This document shows, piece after piece, positions 1 to 8,886 of a stretch of 64,000 nt of DNA. Position 1 is the first letter of the stretch, and every line of letters begins with the position of its first letter. Position numbers and translations under genes: made by a program. Source of the DNA: Caballeronia sordidicola (GTDB lineage: Bacteria > Pseudomonadota > Gammaproteobacteria > Burkholderiales > Burkholderiaceae); the NCBI RefSeq assembly GCF_001544455.2, contig NZ_FCOC02000007.1, positions 62,001-126,000 on the forward strand, read 5' to 3'. A model generated the notes under the pieces. It searched no databases. It saw only the letters and a program-made list of their open reading frames with translations, and was not told the origin of the DNA.

Positions 1-1107
1 TTGCGCAGGCCAGTGCGACAGCATTGCGCCGATTCCGACCTGCAGGCCGAAGATCAGGATGAACAGCACGAGTGTCAACGTGCTGTGAGCCCGGCCGATC
101 ATGTGCGTCGGAAAGTATTCGGCCATCACGGCGTAGCTCAGAATGCCCGTCCCGCCGAAAATCCCGTAGCACGCAATCAGGAACGCGGGTGAAATCGGCG
201 CCCGTGCGAGCATCAGCAACTGAACGAGCACGAAAAGCGCCATGCCGAACCCGCAGAAGGCGTACACGGTGACGCCGCGTCTGGCCAGGCTGCGCGCCGC
301 CGCGCCGAAACTCACGCAGCCGATCATCATTGCTATTCCGAGCACCGATACCAGCACTGCTGCGTATTCGGCGCTGAGGTTCATGACATCAAGCAGATAG
401 GGCCTGATCCAGAGCGACTGCATGGCGTAGAAAACGCCCTGCGTCACCACCGGAAACGATGCAATCTTCCAGAACGTACCACTGCGCAAGATATGCCACG
501 TGCCCTTGAACTGCGTGAGCATATCCGTGTTCCGATGCACGCCTTCACGGCGTTCTGGTGCGAACACGAAGATGGCCACGGCCACCGCGAGCGTCATGAC
601 AACGAGCCCAAAGCAGATATGACGCCAGTCGGTCACGCCGAGCAGCAAGGCGAGCGGCGAACCGACGACCACGCCGCCCAGACCGCCTACCGCCATGACC
701 AGGCCATTGACCATGGGCAATTGCGCGACGGGAAGGATTTGCGCCAGCGCCTTGAACGCCGCGCTCATGCACACCGACACGCCAACGCCGATCAGCAAGC
801 GCCCCGCCATCATGCCGCCGATACCCCGCGCCGCGCCAAACACGCCAATCCCGAGAGCCGCGAAAAGCAGCATGCCGGCCGTGACGCGGCGTGGACCAAA
901 GCGGTCGAGCAACATGCCGACGGGAATCTGCGCGGCGGCAAAACCAAGAAAATACAGCGATGTAAGCAAGCCAAGATCGGCCGCCGACAGCCCGAGATCA
1001 TGTGTGATGTACGGGGCGAAGCCCAGGTTTACGCCACGGAACACGTACGAAACAAAGTATCCGGCCGAGAACAGGAAGAACACGCGAAGGCTGGCGGAGG
1101 ACGTCAT
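1..1107 (-). CDS. MFS transporter, cut by window edge
   Basis: This reading frame is open from an ATG at 1107 to the window edge, giving 369 visible codons, so the C-terminus is missing. The product is rich in hydrophobic segments. It carries the major facilitator signature between TM2 and TM3 (DRFGPRR), followed by a long hydrophobic run (LLFAALGIGVFGAARGIGG), and a central basic/acidic loop (APERREGVHRN) splits two six-helix halves. Proteins of this family move small solutes across the inner membrane, usually with protons. The substrate cannot be told from the sequence. It lies downstream of mltD on the same strand but behind a terminator, so it is probably transcribed separately. Confidence 0.85.
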   Translation of the reverse strand, partial: MTSSASLRVFFLFSAGYFVSYVFRGVNLGFAPYITHDLGLSAADLGLLTSLYFLGFAAAQIPVGMLLDRFGPRRVTAGMLLFAALGIGVFGAARGIGGMMAGRLLIGVGVSVCMSAAFKALAQILPVAQLPMVNGLVMAVGGLGGVVVGSPLALLLGVTDWRHICFGLVVMTLAVAVAIFVFAPERREGVHRNTDMLTQFKGTWHILRSGTFWKIASFPVVTQGVFYAMQSLWIRPYLLDVMNLSAEYAAVLVSVLGIAMMIGCVSFGAAARSLARRGVTVYAFCGFGMALFVLVQLLMLARAPISPAFLIACYGIFGGTGILSYAVMAEYFPTHMIGRAHSTLTLVLFILIFGLQVGIGAMLSHWPAQ

Positions 1108-1160
1108 GTGCAGCGCAGGGGCTTTATAGAATTTGAAGCGGCAGTTTAACGTGCGCGCCC

Positions 1161-1192
1161 AAATGAAAACGCCGTCACCTTGGTGACGGCGT
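1161..1192 (-). terminator. Intrinsic terminator after mltD
   Basis: An 11-bp perfect stem (1169-1179 with 1182-1192) with a two-base loop is followed on the minus strand by TTTTCATTT. It sits 27 bases beyond the mltD stop codon. Confidence 0.8.
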
Positions 1193-1218
1193 GGATTCTT
1201 GACCGCGTGGACAGCTTG

Positions 1219-2877
1219 TTATTTCTTTTTGTCCTTGCCGGTCTTCGTGCTTTTCGACGCCGCCGCGACCGGCTTGACCGCTATCGGCTTCGCTTTCGCC
1301 GGCGCACTGGTTTTCTCGGCAACGCGCGTCACCTTGGCTGGCGCGGCGCTGCCCTTGGCATTACGCGACGAAACGCCCTTCGATTGCGGTGCGTGCGTGC
1401 CGATCTTCGTCACGCCGCCCTTCGTCCGGCTCGTCACGCTCACCGTCTCGACGCGAACCGGACCCGGCTCCGCCGGCACGGCACGGCCAACCGGCACATG
1501 CAACACCATCACCTGGCCTGGCAACACCGAATCGCGATGCGTCCGGTTCCAGCCCTTCAACTGCCCGACCGAGACGTTGTATCGATCGGCGAAGGTCGAC
1601 ATGGACTGCGCGCGGCGCACGCGAATCAGCATCTTGCGCGTATCCGGGACATCGGGTTCGACGGCAAGCATGGCGCTTTCGGCGACGTCGGCGCTGATGT
1701 CCTCGTCGTCGTCATCGCCGCGCGGCACCACGATGGTCGATCCCGCCTTCAGCCGCATGCCCGCCGGAATCCGGTTCACGGACATCAGCGTATCCGGGTC
1801 CACGCCGATTTTCTGCGCGATAACAGCAGGCGTCGCACGTTCGCTCACCGTATAAGTGGTCCACGACGACAACGCGCCCGAATACGACTTCAGGTTTTTC
1901 TGGAAGGCGTTGGCGTTGTCGAAAGGAAGCAGGATTTGCGGATTGGTCGCGCCCAGGATCACCGGCTTCGCAAACGACGGATTCAGCGAACGAAACTCCT
2001 CCACCGTCATGCCCGCGAGCCGGGCGGCCATGGTCACGTCGATGTCGCGCGCCGTGGTCACGGTCACGAAATACGGGTGGTTCGGAATATCCGGCAATGT
2101 GAGGCCATACATCTGCGGATTCGCGATGATGTTTTTCACGGCCTGCAGCTTCGGCACGTAGTTGCGCGTTTCATTGGGCATGCGCAGGCTTTGGTAGTCC
2201 GTGGGCAAACCAAGCGCCTCGTTCTTCGCGATCGCGCGCTGCACGCTGCCCTCGCCCCAGTTATACGCGGCGAGCGCCAGATGCCAGTCGCCGAACATGT
2301 CATGAAGCCGCGACAGGTAATCGAGCGCCGCGCTCGTCGACGCCAGCACGTCGCGCCGCTCATCCTGAAACATGTTCTGCTTCAGGTTGTAGTCGCGGCC
2401 GGTGCCCGGCACGAACTGCCACATGCCGGCGGCCTTCGCCACGGAAAGCGCCTGCGGGTTATAGGCGGATTCGATGAATGGCAGCAACGCGAGCTCGGTC
2501 GGCATGTGCCGCTGTTCGAGTTCCTCGACAATGTGATACAGGTATTTTTGCGACCGCCCCGTCATGCGCTCGACGTAATCCGGGCGTTGCGCGTACCAGC
2601 TCACCTGCATGTCGACGAGGTCGCTTTGCAGATCGGGAATCTGGAAACCACGGCGGATACGGCCCCACAAGTCGCCATCAGGTCCGGAAAGCGAATCGAC
2701 TGATGTCTTGTCGACGTTGATCGTTTCGCGGGCGGCGGCAGTCTTGCGAATGGTGTCGGCTACGGCTTGCTGCTTCTGGGCGGAAGGGAGTGAAGATAGG
2801 GAATTGGTCGCTGTCGGTCCCTGGCTGGCACATGCAGCCAAAGTCAGGACGAGTAGCGCGCTAAAAATCAATCGCAT
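1219..2877 (-). CDS. mltD: Membrane-bound lytic murein transglycosylase D
   Basis: This 552-residue lipoprotein cleaves peptidoglycan glycan strands to 1,6-anhydromuramic ends. The start at 2877 opens a lipoprotein signal peptide with lipobox LTLAAC (Cys16); an ATG at 2895 would add six residues before it. The SLT catalytic domain covers roughly residues 110-260, with catalytic Glu136 in PFIESAYNP followed by the AAGMWQFVPGTG and AAYNWGEG motifs. Two LysM peptidoglycan-binding repeats follow (about 345-395 and 425-475). The tail is Lys/Ala-rich and basic. It lies directly downstream of gloB on the same strand and ends in its own terminator. Confidence 0.93.
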   Translation of the reverse strand: MRLIFSALLVLTLAACASQGPTATNSLSSLPSAQKQQAVADTIRKTAAARETINVDKTSVDSLSGPDGDLWGRIRRGFQIPDLQSDLVDMQVSWYAQRPDYVERMTGRSQKYLYHIVEELEQRHMPTELALLPFIESAYNPQALSVAKAAGMWQFVPGTGRDYNLKQNMFQDERRDVLASTSAALDYLSRLHDMFGDWHLALAAYNWGEGSVQRAIAKNEALGLPTDYQSLRMPNETRNYVPKLQAVKNIIANPQMYGLTLPDIPNHPYFVTVTTARDIDVTMAARLAGMTVEEFRSLNPSFAKPVILGATNPQILLPFDNANAFQKNLKSYSGALSSWTTYTVSERATPAVIAQKIGVDPDTLMSVNRIPAGMRLKAGSTIVVPRGDDDDEDISADVAESAMLAVEPDVPDTRKMLIRVRRAQSMSTFADRYNVSVGQLKGWNRTHRDSVLPGQVMVLHVPVGRAVPAEPGPVRVETVSVTSRTKGGVTKIGTHAPQSKGVSSRNAKGSAAPAKVTRVAEKTSAPAKAKPIAVKPVAAASKSTKTGKDKKK

Positions 2878-3034
2878 GAACGTCTCGGATTCCAAAAAAT
2901 GTGCTTGGAAATTTGGACCCGATAGTACGGAACCGCACTCTTTACGTCAATATAAATGCAAAAAACATAGCAAAATCCGGGCTCTGCAAAGCTTTTCAAC
3001 GTTTCAGATGAAGATATCCGCAGGGCTACGCGGG

Positions 3035-3838
3035 TCAGCGAAATTTGTCCTTCCAGCCGCGCATGAGTGTGAACGCATCAAGCCGATCATGCACTGGGCG
3101 ATTGAATTGTGCAGCAAGCGTGGCCTGGACTTTTTCATTATCGACACGAAGGAACGGATTGGCCTGGCGTTCGTGCGAAAGCGTGGTGGGAATGGTCGGC
3201 CGATGGCGGGCGCGCAGGCTTTCCGCTTCTTTTTGCCATGCGGCGAGCGCAGGATTATCGGGATCTGCCGCGCGCGCAAAGCGGATGTTCGACAACGTAT
3301 ATTCATGCGCACAATGAACGCGCGTCGCGTCTGGAAGCGCGGCGAGCGCATCAAGGGAATTCAGCATTTGCTCTGGCGTGCCTTCAAAGAGCCGGCCACA
3401 GCCGCTTGCAAAAAGTGTGTCGCCACAGAATAGATGGGGCGTACCCTGCGGGTCTGCCGCCTGGAAATACGCGATATGCCCGGCCGTATGCCCCGGCACG
3501 TCGATCACCGAAAATTCCAGCGCCGGACTCGCAATACTGACGATATCGCCCTGCTTCACGCGCCGCGTCAGATGGTCGATCTTCTCGCTGGCCGGGCCGG
3601 TCACCGGGATTTCACCCTCGGCCGAATGGCTAACGAGCAGCTTCGCAACGCCGCCGACGTGGTCGTGATGGTGGTGCGTGAGTAAAATAGCAGCCAGCCG
3701 CAAGCCGCGCTTCGTCAGATAGGCGTCGACCGGCGCGGCGTCGCCCGGGTCGACCACGACGGCATCCTGGCCGTCGGAAATCACCCAGATGTAGTTGTCT
3801 TCAAACGCCGGAACCGGCACGTACTCAAGCGTTTTCAT
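3035..3838 (-). CDS. gloB: Hydroxyacylglutathione hydrolase (glyoxalase II)
   Basis: The 267-residue product hydrolyses S-D-lactoylglutathione to D-lactate and glutathione, the second step of methylglyoxal detoxification. It has the metallo-beta-lactamase metal motif THHHHDH at residues 54-60. Further metal ligands lie in PGHTAGH and CGDTLFASGCGR, and the C-terminal glyoxalase II helical domain contains HEYTLSN. I start it at MKTLEYVPVPAF (3838) rather than four codons upstream because this matches the family N-terminus. It diverges from the YafS-like gene with only 18 bp between starts, so the promoters must overlap the coding ends or each other. The gloB / yafS-like / rnhA / dnaQ neighbourhood also occurs in enterobacteria. 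Confidence 0.95.
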   Translation of the reverse strand: MKTLEYVPVPAFEDNYIWVISDGQDAVVVDPGDAAPVDAYLTKRGLRLAAILLTHHHHDHVGGVAKLLVSHSAEGEIPVTGPASEKIDHLTRRVKQGDIVSIASPALEFSVIDVPGHTAGHIAYFQAADPQGTPHLFCGDTLFASGCGRLFEGTPEQMLNSLDALAALPDATRVHCAHEYTLSNIRFARAADPDNPALAAWQKEAESLRARHRPTIPTTLSHERQANPFLRVDNEKVQATLAAQFNRPVHDRLDAFTLMRGWKDKFR

Positions 3839-3856
3839 AAGGCGACTCACCCGAAC

Positions 3857-4702
3857 ATGTCAGAGCGAACGATTATAGACTGGCCCGCCTGGACGCTCTC
3901 CGCGCCCGGCCGCTATGTGCTCGACTGGGAGCAGGCGCAGCTCGACCGAGTGGTATCGGATATTTTTGGCTATCACGCGCTGCAGCTGGGTCTCCCCGGA
4001 CTCGACGCATTGCGCGAGAATCGCATGCCGTATCGCGGCCTCGTGCTCGATACCGCCAGCGCCGCCAGCGCGCCTTTCACGCTCCCGCCGCCCGCTTCCG
4101 CTGACGTACGGCCGGGCGTGACCGCGCTGCCATCGGCTAGCCGTGGTTTGCACGCGCCAGAGGGGCGCAGCGCCGTGTGGTGTGACCTGCTGGACTTGCC
4201 GTTCGAGGCGCAGAGCGTCGATTTGCTCGTCATGCCGCATACGCTCGAATTCACGAGCGATCCGCACCGCTTGTTGCGCGAAGCCGAACGCGTGCTGATG
4301 CCCGAGGGCCAGTTGATCATTCTCGGTTTCAATTCGCTCAGCTTGTGGGGCGCGCGGCAATCGCTCGGCAAGGTCGCCGGCAAGCCGTTCGTGCCGTCCG
4401 CGCATGAAATGATCGCGTTCACGCGGATCAAGGACTGGATCAAGCTGCTCGGATTCGATCTTGAACGCGGGCGCTTCGGCTGTTATCGTCCGCCTCTTCT
4501 CACCGATCAGTGGCTCGCGCGCTATCAGTTCATGGAAGCCGCCGGCGACCGCTGGTGGCCGATCTTCGGCGCCGCCTACATGATCACCGCCATCAAACGC
4601 GTGCGCGGCATGCGCCTGATCGGACCGCGCAAGCTGAAAAAAACCGCCCTCGCGCCGGGCCTGGCCCCGGTCGCCACGCCGCACACACGCAACGAGCATT
4701 GA
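3857..4702 (+). CDS. YafS-like class I methyltransferase
   Basis: The 281-residue product resembles the methyltransferase-type-11 family represented by E. coli YafS, whose gene also sits between gloB and rnhA. The conserved core is [19 protein letters not shown] followed by [13 protein letters not shown] and the post-core strand [15 protein letters not shown] cannot find a normal glycine-rich SAM-binding motif I; the region where it should lie (about residues 55-95) is Ala/Pro-rich. Substrate and activity are unknown. It overlaps rnhA by one base (TGATG), so the two are translationally coupled. Confidence 0.8.
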   Translation: MSERTIIDWPAWTLSAPGRYVLDWEQAQLDRVVSDIFGYHALQLGLPGLDALRENRMPYRGLVLDTASAASAPFTLPPPASADVRPGVTALPSASRGLHAPEGRSAVWCDLLDLPFEAQSVDLLVMPHTLEFTSDPHRLLREAERVLMPEGQLIILGFNSLSLWGARQSLGKVAGKPFVPSAHEMIAFTRIKDWIKLLGFDLERGRFGCYRPPLLTDQWLARYQFMEAAGDRWWPIFGAAYMITAIKRVRGMRLIGPRKLKKTALAPGLAPVATPHTRNEH

Positions 4703-5160
4703 TGACACAAACTGCCAGCGACAAAGTAATCGACATCTATACCGACGGCGCTTGCAAGGGCAATCCCGGTCCGGGTGGCTGGGGCGCGCTGCTGCGCTTT
4801 GGTGACCAGGAAAAGGAATTGTTCGGCGGCGAAACGCCGACAACCAACAACCGCATGGAACTGATGGGCGTGATTTCGGCGCTCGAGGCGCTCAAACGCC
4901 CGTGCCGCGTTGTGATCCACACCGATTCGCAATATGTGCAGAAAGGCATCAGCGAATGGATTCACGGGTGGAAAAAGAAAAACTGGATGACGGCCGCTAA
5001 AACGCCTGTCAAGAACGCGGATCTCTGGAAACGGCTCGACGCGCTGGTGGTCCAGCATCAGATTGAATGGCGCTGGGTGAAAGGCCATGCCGGCCATCCG
5101 GAAAATGAACGCGCCGACGCGCTCGCGAATCGCGGCGTGACCTCACTCGCGGAAGGATAA
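4702..5160 (+). CDS. rnhA: Ribonuclease HI
   Basis: The 152-residue enzyme cuts the RNA strand of RNA-DNA hybrids, removing R-loops and Okazaki primers. All four acidic catalytic residues are present: Asp15 (YTDGAC), Glu53 (NNRMEL), Asp75 (HTDSQYV) and Asp139 (NERADALA). The basic handle region GWKKKNW is also present. The start at 4702 overlaps the stop of the preceding gene; the frame is open further upstream, but the protein family begins near MTQTASDKV. It is followed 11 bp later by dnaQ in the same direction, unlike E. coli where rnhA and dnaQ are divergent. Confidence 0.97.
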   Translation: MTQTASDKVIDIYTDGACKGNPGPGGWGALLRFGDQEKELFGGETPTTNNRMELMGVISALEALKRPCRVVIHTDSQYVQKGISEWIHGWKKKNWMTAAKTPVKNADLWKRLDALVVQHQIEWRWVKGHAGHPENERADALANRGVTSLAEG

Positions 5161-5171
5161 TTTTTATTTCT

Positions 5172-5909
5172 ATGCGCCAACTCGTACTCGATACCGAAAC
5201 AACCGGCCTCAATGCCCGCACGGGCGACCGCATTATTGAAATTGGCTGTGTTGAGCTTGTGAATCGACGGCTCACCGGCAACAACCTGCACTTTTACGTG
5301 AATCCGGGACGCGACAGCGACCCGGGCGCGCTCGCGGTGCACGGCCTCACAACGGAATTTCTCAGCGATAAACCCCGCTTCGCCGACATTGCCGCCGAGT
5401 TGCGTGATTTCGTGGCGGGCGCCGAACTGATTATCCACAACGCCCCGTTCGACGTCGGCTTCATGGACGTCGAATTCGCGCTCCTCGGCATGCCCTGCGT
5501 GAAGGACGTGTGCGGCGGCGTGATCGATACGCTCGTACAGGCGAAGCAGATGTTTCCCGGCAAACGCAATTCACTCGATGCGTTATGCGACCGCTTTGGC
5601 ATCAGCAATGCGCACCGGACGCTGCATGGCGCGTTGCTCGACTCGGAGTTGCTCGCGGAAGTTTATCTGGCCATGACGCGCGGCCAGGAAAGTCTGGTCA
5701 TCGACATGCTTGGCGAAATGCCTGTGTCCGGTCCTGGACATGCGCCGCGCATTGCGCTCGATGATTTGCAGTTGCCGGTGCTGATGGCGTCGGAGGAAGA
5801 ATTGAGCGCGCATCTCGCCGCCCTCGATGATCTCGATAAAGCGGTCAAGGGCACGAGCGTCTGGAGAATCGAAACGGTTATCGATGTTGAAGTTTCGGTC
5901 ACGCCTTGA
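5172..5909 (+). CDS. dnaQ: DNA polymerase III epsilon subunit
   Basis: The 245-residue 3'-5' proofreading exonuclease of the replicative polymerase has the DEDDh signature: Asp7 and Glu9 in LDTETTGL, a third Asp in IHNAPFDVGFMD, and the His/Asp pair in LHGALLDSELLAEVY. The C-terminal segment, which binds the polymerase alpha subunit in known homologues, is present and acidic. It probably shares a transcript with rnhA. A tRNA-Val gene with its own promoter follows. Confidence 0.96.
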   Translation: MRQLVLDTETTGLNARTGDRIIEIGCVELVNRRLTGNNLHFYVNPGRDSDPGALAVHGLTTEFLSDKPRFADIAAELRDFVAGAELIIHNAPFDVGFMDVEFALLGMPCVKDVCGGVIDTLVQAKQMFPGKRNSLDALCDRFGISNAHRTLHGALLDSELLAEVYLAMTRGQESLVIDMLGEMPVSGPGHAPRIALDDLQLPVLMASEEELSAHLAALDDLDKAVKGTSVWRIETVIDVEVSVTP

Positions 5910-5947
5910 ACCGGCGAACATAATTATTGAAGCACCGGAGGAATCAC

Positions 5948-5976
5948 TTTACGAAACGGCGGCGCTCTGACATAAT
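5948..5976 (+). promoter_or_regulatory. Sigma-70 promoter of tRNA-Val
   Basis: TTTACG (5948-5953) and CATAAT (5971-5976) are separated by 17 bp, and the -10 box ends 12 bp before the tRNA. Both boxes are close to consensus (4/6 and 5/6). Confidence 0.65.
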
Positions 5977-5988
5977 CCAAAGCTCTTC

Positions 5989-6063
5989 GGGTGGTTAGCT
6001 CAGCGGTAGAGCACTGCCTTCACACGGCAGGGGTCACAGGTTCAATCCCTGTACCACCCACCA
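5989..6063 (+). tRNA. tRNA-Val (CAC)
   Basis: A complete cloverleaf is visible. The acceptor stem GGGTGGT pairs with ACCACCC, the D arm contains TAGCTCAGCGGTAGAGC, the anticodon stem CTGCC/GGCAG encloses TTCACAC, and the T arm is CACAGGTTCAATCCCTGTA. The CCA end is encoded. Anticodon CAC reads GUG. Confidence 0.96.
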
Positions 6064-6091
6064 GGATTTTGCGGTTGAGTCTGCATCGCGT

Positions 6092-6127
6092 TGAAAAAAG
6101 CCCTCGGCGCAAGCTCGAGGGCTTTTT
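6092..6127 (+). terminator. Intrinsic terminator after tRNA-Val
   Basis: Stem GCCCTCG (6100-6106) pairs with CGAGGGC (6116-6122) and is followed by TTTTT. The A-run before the stem means it could also act on the minus strand, where the gene ending at 6154 points away from it at short range. Confidence 0.85.
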
Positions 6128-6153
6128 CTTTGGGGCGCCGCGCATTGCGAACT

Positions 6154-6627
6154 TCACCCCGCCCAAATCCCGCGCGCCATTCCAGTTGCGGCAATCACCA
6201 TCACGATAATCAGGCCGGCCTCTGCATCGCTCATTGCGGCGTATTTGCGTGCCTTGCCAAGATCGATTGCGGCGCCACGTCCAACGCCCATCCGCCATTT
6301 GATCAACGCCATCATCGGCGAGATTTCGATCAAGAGAATCAGCACAAGCGCTGTCATTTTCAGATGGAAAAGCGGCTCGTGAAGATAATAAGCACTTCCT
6401 TTTTCGAAACCGCCGAACGCGCGCGTCGCGCCTGTCACCAGCAGGATCAGTGCAGCGACGCCCCAGATGTTGTCGGCGCGAAAAACCTGTTTGAGGCGCG
6501 CGGAATTGGCGTTAAGGGAACTGGCGGGATCAAGCTGACGCAGCGCCCTCGCCCGGCCGAAAACCGATGCAAGCGCAAATCCAAACGCCAGCAAGTGAAT
6601 GGCTGCGAGACCCCATTGAGCGAGCAT
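6154..6627 (-). CDS. DUF2214-family membrane protein
   Basis: The 157-residue product has four predicted membrane helices, at about residues 3-20, 47-65, 82-105 and 133-153. The segments FRADNIWGVAALILLVTGA and PLFHLKMTALVLILL are typical of the DUF2214 integral membrane family; no function is established for it. The start at 6627 is chosen because GGAGAA lies at the right distance upstream; an alternative start 36 bases earlier lacks this. It follows the uncharacterised membrane gene at 6677-7519 at 49 bp, so the two may be co-transcribed. Confidence 0.75.
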   Translation of the reverse strand: MLAQWGLAAIHLLAFGFALASVFGRARALRQLDPASSLNANSARLKQVFRADNIWGVAALILLVTGATRAFGGFEKGSAYYLHEPLFHLKMTALVLILLIEISPMMALIKWRMGVGRGAAIDLGKARKYAAMSDAEAGLIIVMVIAATGMARGIWAG

Positions 6628-6676
6628 GCGTTCTCCTTGGCCAATCAAACATTGAACCGGCAAGCCGAGATGTGCG

Positions 6677-7519
6677 CTAGTTCAGGCTTTGCCCCAATGA
6701 AACCTCCAGCGCCCGCGCCGCCTTCCGATCGCCTTCGCTGCTGAGCGGCGTGCGGAAAACAGTCTTGCGGTTATGCCCGGCGGCCGCAGGTGAATCCCAC
6801 AGCAACTCCATTCTGGCGCGTGCGGCGCGTCCGAACACACCGCGCTTTGCGGGCGTCGCGGTACTGACCGTTTCGCTATCGCCACCAGAACTACCGGAGC
6901 TGTCGGACGACTTGAAACCGTCCGGCCACTTCACCGACAACTCCCGCGCGTCGTACTGACCGAGCTTGCGGCTTTCGGCCCAGACCACGGCGGTGCGGGT
7001 AGTGTTATCGATGGAAATGGCATAGCGGCCAATAGCGAATCTGCGCGCGGCGAAATTCGAGCGCCAGAGCGCGCGCGGCCGGCAAATCCACAGCACCACG
7101 GCATAGAGCGCGGGTGCGACGAGCAGCCAGCCGTTGGTTTGCGCAAGCGCGTGCAAGGCGCTTTTCCAACCGGCGGTCCACGTGAAAAAGCCGACCGACC
7201 AGACAGCGAACACAAAACTCAACAGCGCGAGCAGGCGCAACGCCTGCCGCAACCATTGCGGCAACGGATGAAGCGGCCGTTCAGCACGAGCCCGCGCCCC
7301 CGGAAGGAACAACAAGAGGAACAGGAGAACAAGGTTGATGCAAGCCCACGGCGAGGAAGTCATCGCACGCATGGACGACAAATAGCCCATTTGCGACATC
7401 GAGAACATCCAGCGCGCGACGAGCACGAGTCCGATCGCGCGCAGTGCGAAGACGGTGCCCGCGCCCGCAGCCGCCGCGACCGGTGCCGGTCTCGCACTAT
7501 TTTGCTTCGTTCTCGCCAA
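6677..7519 (-). CDS. Uncharacterised four-helix membrane protein
   Basis: I do not recognise this 280-residue protein. It has four likely membrane helices (about residues 22-40, 60-75, 95-115 and 130-150). A soluble C-terminal part follows, with a Ser/Gly-rich linker (SSDSSGSSGGDSE) and a basic region. It has no ATG near the N-terminus. I prefer the TTG at 7519 because AGGAG lies seven bases upstream; a GTG at 7555 is the longest alternative and would give 292 residues. Its partner downstream is the DUF2214 protein. Topology suggests an inner-membrane protein with a cytoplasmic tail. Confidence 0.6.
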   Translation of the reverse strand: MARTKQNSARPAPVAAAAGAGTVFALRAIGLVLVARWMFSMSQMGYLSSMRAMTSSPWACINLVLLFLLLFLPGARARAERPLHPLPQWLRQALRLLALLSFVFAVWSVGFFTWTAGWKSALHALAQTNGWLLVAPALYAVVLWICRPRALWRSNFAARRFAIGRYAISIDNTTRTAVVWAESRKLGQYDARELSVKWPDGFKSSDSSGSSGGDSETVSTATPAKRGVFGRAARARMELLWDSPAAAGHNRKTVFRTPLSSEGDRKAARALEVSLGQSLN

Positions 7520-7740
7520 AACTTCGCTCCTGTTCACAACTGTCCCCGTTCGCACGATTCAAATATTTGCCGGCGCGCAATGTGATCCTTGTTGGAACGT
7601 CCACGTTCAACCGTCCATTTCCGCCAGTTTCGCCCGCTTTCGATAAAGCCAGCACATTATAGGGAGAATGTCGAAGCTGCCATGAGGCTTGCCCCTCCAA
7701 CCCGCCGATAACCCATGCAGCCTGGACTTACAGTGTGTCA

Positions 7741-7785
7741 AAACAACAACGCCCCGCGCGCCTGACGGCGCACGGGGCGTTGTTC
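7741..7785 (-). terminator. Intrinsic terminator after the GT4 gene
   Basis: AACAACGCCCC (7745-7755) pairs with GGGGCGTTGTT (7774-7784) and the stem extends inward. On the minus strand the stem is followed by TTTTGA. It lies about 40 bases after the glycosyltransferase stop. Confidence 0.8.
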
Positions 7786-7821
7786 GGTCACGCGCGTGGG
7801 TGACGCGCATGAAGCCCGGAC

Positions 7822-8886
7822 TTAGCTGGCGTTGACTTCGCGCAGCACGGTGCGGCGCTTCGTGCGGAGCAGTTCCTCGTAGGTCTGGACGTAGCGGGCC
7901 GCCATGACCTTCGACGAAAAACGCGTTTCGAACGCCTGGCGCACCTTGGCGCGCGGCAGCGTATGAAGGCGCTTCACAGCGGCGATTGCGCTGAGTTCAT
8001 CTTCCACGACAAAACCCGACACACCGTTTTCGATCACTTCCGGCACTGAACCACGATTGAACGCGATGACCGGCGTACCACACGCCATGGCTTCGATCAT
8101 CACGAGACCGAACGGCTCCGGCCAGTCGATCGGGAACAACAGCGCGTGCGCGTTGCCGAGGAACTCCGTCTTCTGCTGCTCGTTGATTTCGCCCACATAT
8201 TCAACATGCGGCAGCGCGAACAACGGCTTGATCTGCTCTTCGTAATAGGCGCGGTCGGCGTTATCGATCTTTGCGGCGATCTTGATCTTCATGCCCGCTG
8301 CGCCGGCAATACGAATTGCCCGGTCAACGCGCTTTTCCGGCGAGATACGGCCGAGGAACGCCAGATAACCCGGCTGCACGTTGGGAACCGGCGTCAGCAG
8401 GTTTTCCGGCAGGCCGTGATAGACCGTCGAGAGCCAGTTGGCTTGCGGCAGCGGCTGGCGCTGGTTGTCCGAGATCGAGACGACGGGCGCTTCGTTGAAC
8501 GTGCTGAAGATCGGCTGCAGTTCCGGCAGGTCGAGACGGCCATGCATGGTCGTCAGGAACGGTACGGGCTGGCGCGAGAACAGCGAAAACGGGTAATAGT
8601 CGATGTGGAAATGCAGCACGTCGAATTCGTCGGCGCGACGGCGCACTTCTTCCAGCAGCAACATGTGCGGCGCCATGGTGTCGCGAATGGTCGGATCGAG
8701 GCGCAGCGCTTGCGGCCAGAACGCTTCGAGTTTCGCGGACGTTTGCGAATCACCGCTCGCGAACAGCGTGACGTCGTGACCGGCCTCAACCAGGGCTTCG
8801 GTCAGATAGGACACCACGCGCTCCGTGCCGCCGTAGAACTTCGGGGGAACGGCTTCGTGGAGAGGCGCGATTTGAGCGATTCGCAT
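7822..8886 (-). CDS. Glycosyltransferase family 4
   Basis: The 354-residue retaining glycosyltransferase has a GT-B fold. The N-terminal domain has the glycine loop KFYGGTERVV. The C-terminal nucleotide-sugar domain has FLGRISPEKRVDRAI, the catalytic E-x7-E motif in PEPFGLVMIEAMACGTPVIA, and the GSVPEVI segment. The start at 8886 (MRIAQIAPLHE) has a good Shine-Dalgarno (TAGGAG) and matches the family N-terminus; an upstream frame adds 15 unlikely residues. Donor and acceptor are not evident. It lies in a stress/envelope neighbourhood with an ABC exporter and otsBA but is transcribed alone. Confidence 0.88.
   Translation of the reverse strand: MRIAQIAPLHEAVPPKFYGGTERVVSYLTEALVEAGHDVTLFASGDSQTSAKLEAFWPQALRLDPTIRDTMAPHMLLLEEVRRRADEFDVLHFHIDYYPFSLFSRQPVPFLTTMHGRLDLPELQPIFSTFNEAPVVSISDNQRQPLPQANWLSTVYHGLPENLLTPVPNVQPGYLAFLGRISPEKRVDRAIRIAGAAGMKIKIAAKIDNADRAYYEEQIKPLFALPHVEYVGEINEQQKTEFLGNAHALLFPIDWPEPFGLVMIEAMACGTPVIAFNRGSVPEVIENGVSGFVVEDELSAIAAVKRLHTLPRAKVRQAFETRFSSKVMAARYVQTYEELLRTKRRTVLREVNAS

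Noticed and set aside
1180-2703. 507-codon plus-strand open frame opposite mltD
   Set aside because: The opposite strand has an unmistakable transglycosylase with signal peptide and LysM repeats; the plus frame is an Arg/His-rich codon shadow typical of G+C-rich genes.
5989-6063. tRNA-Val as an integration site for a mobile element
   Set aside because: No integrase, no repeated 3' tRNA end and no foreign genes follow it.
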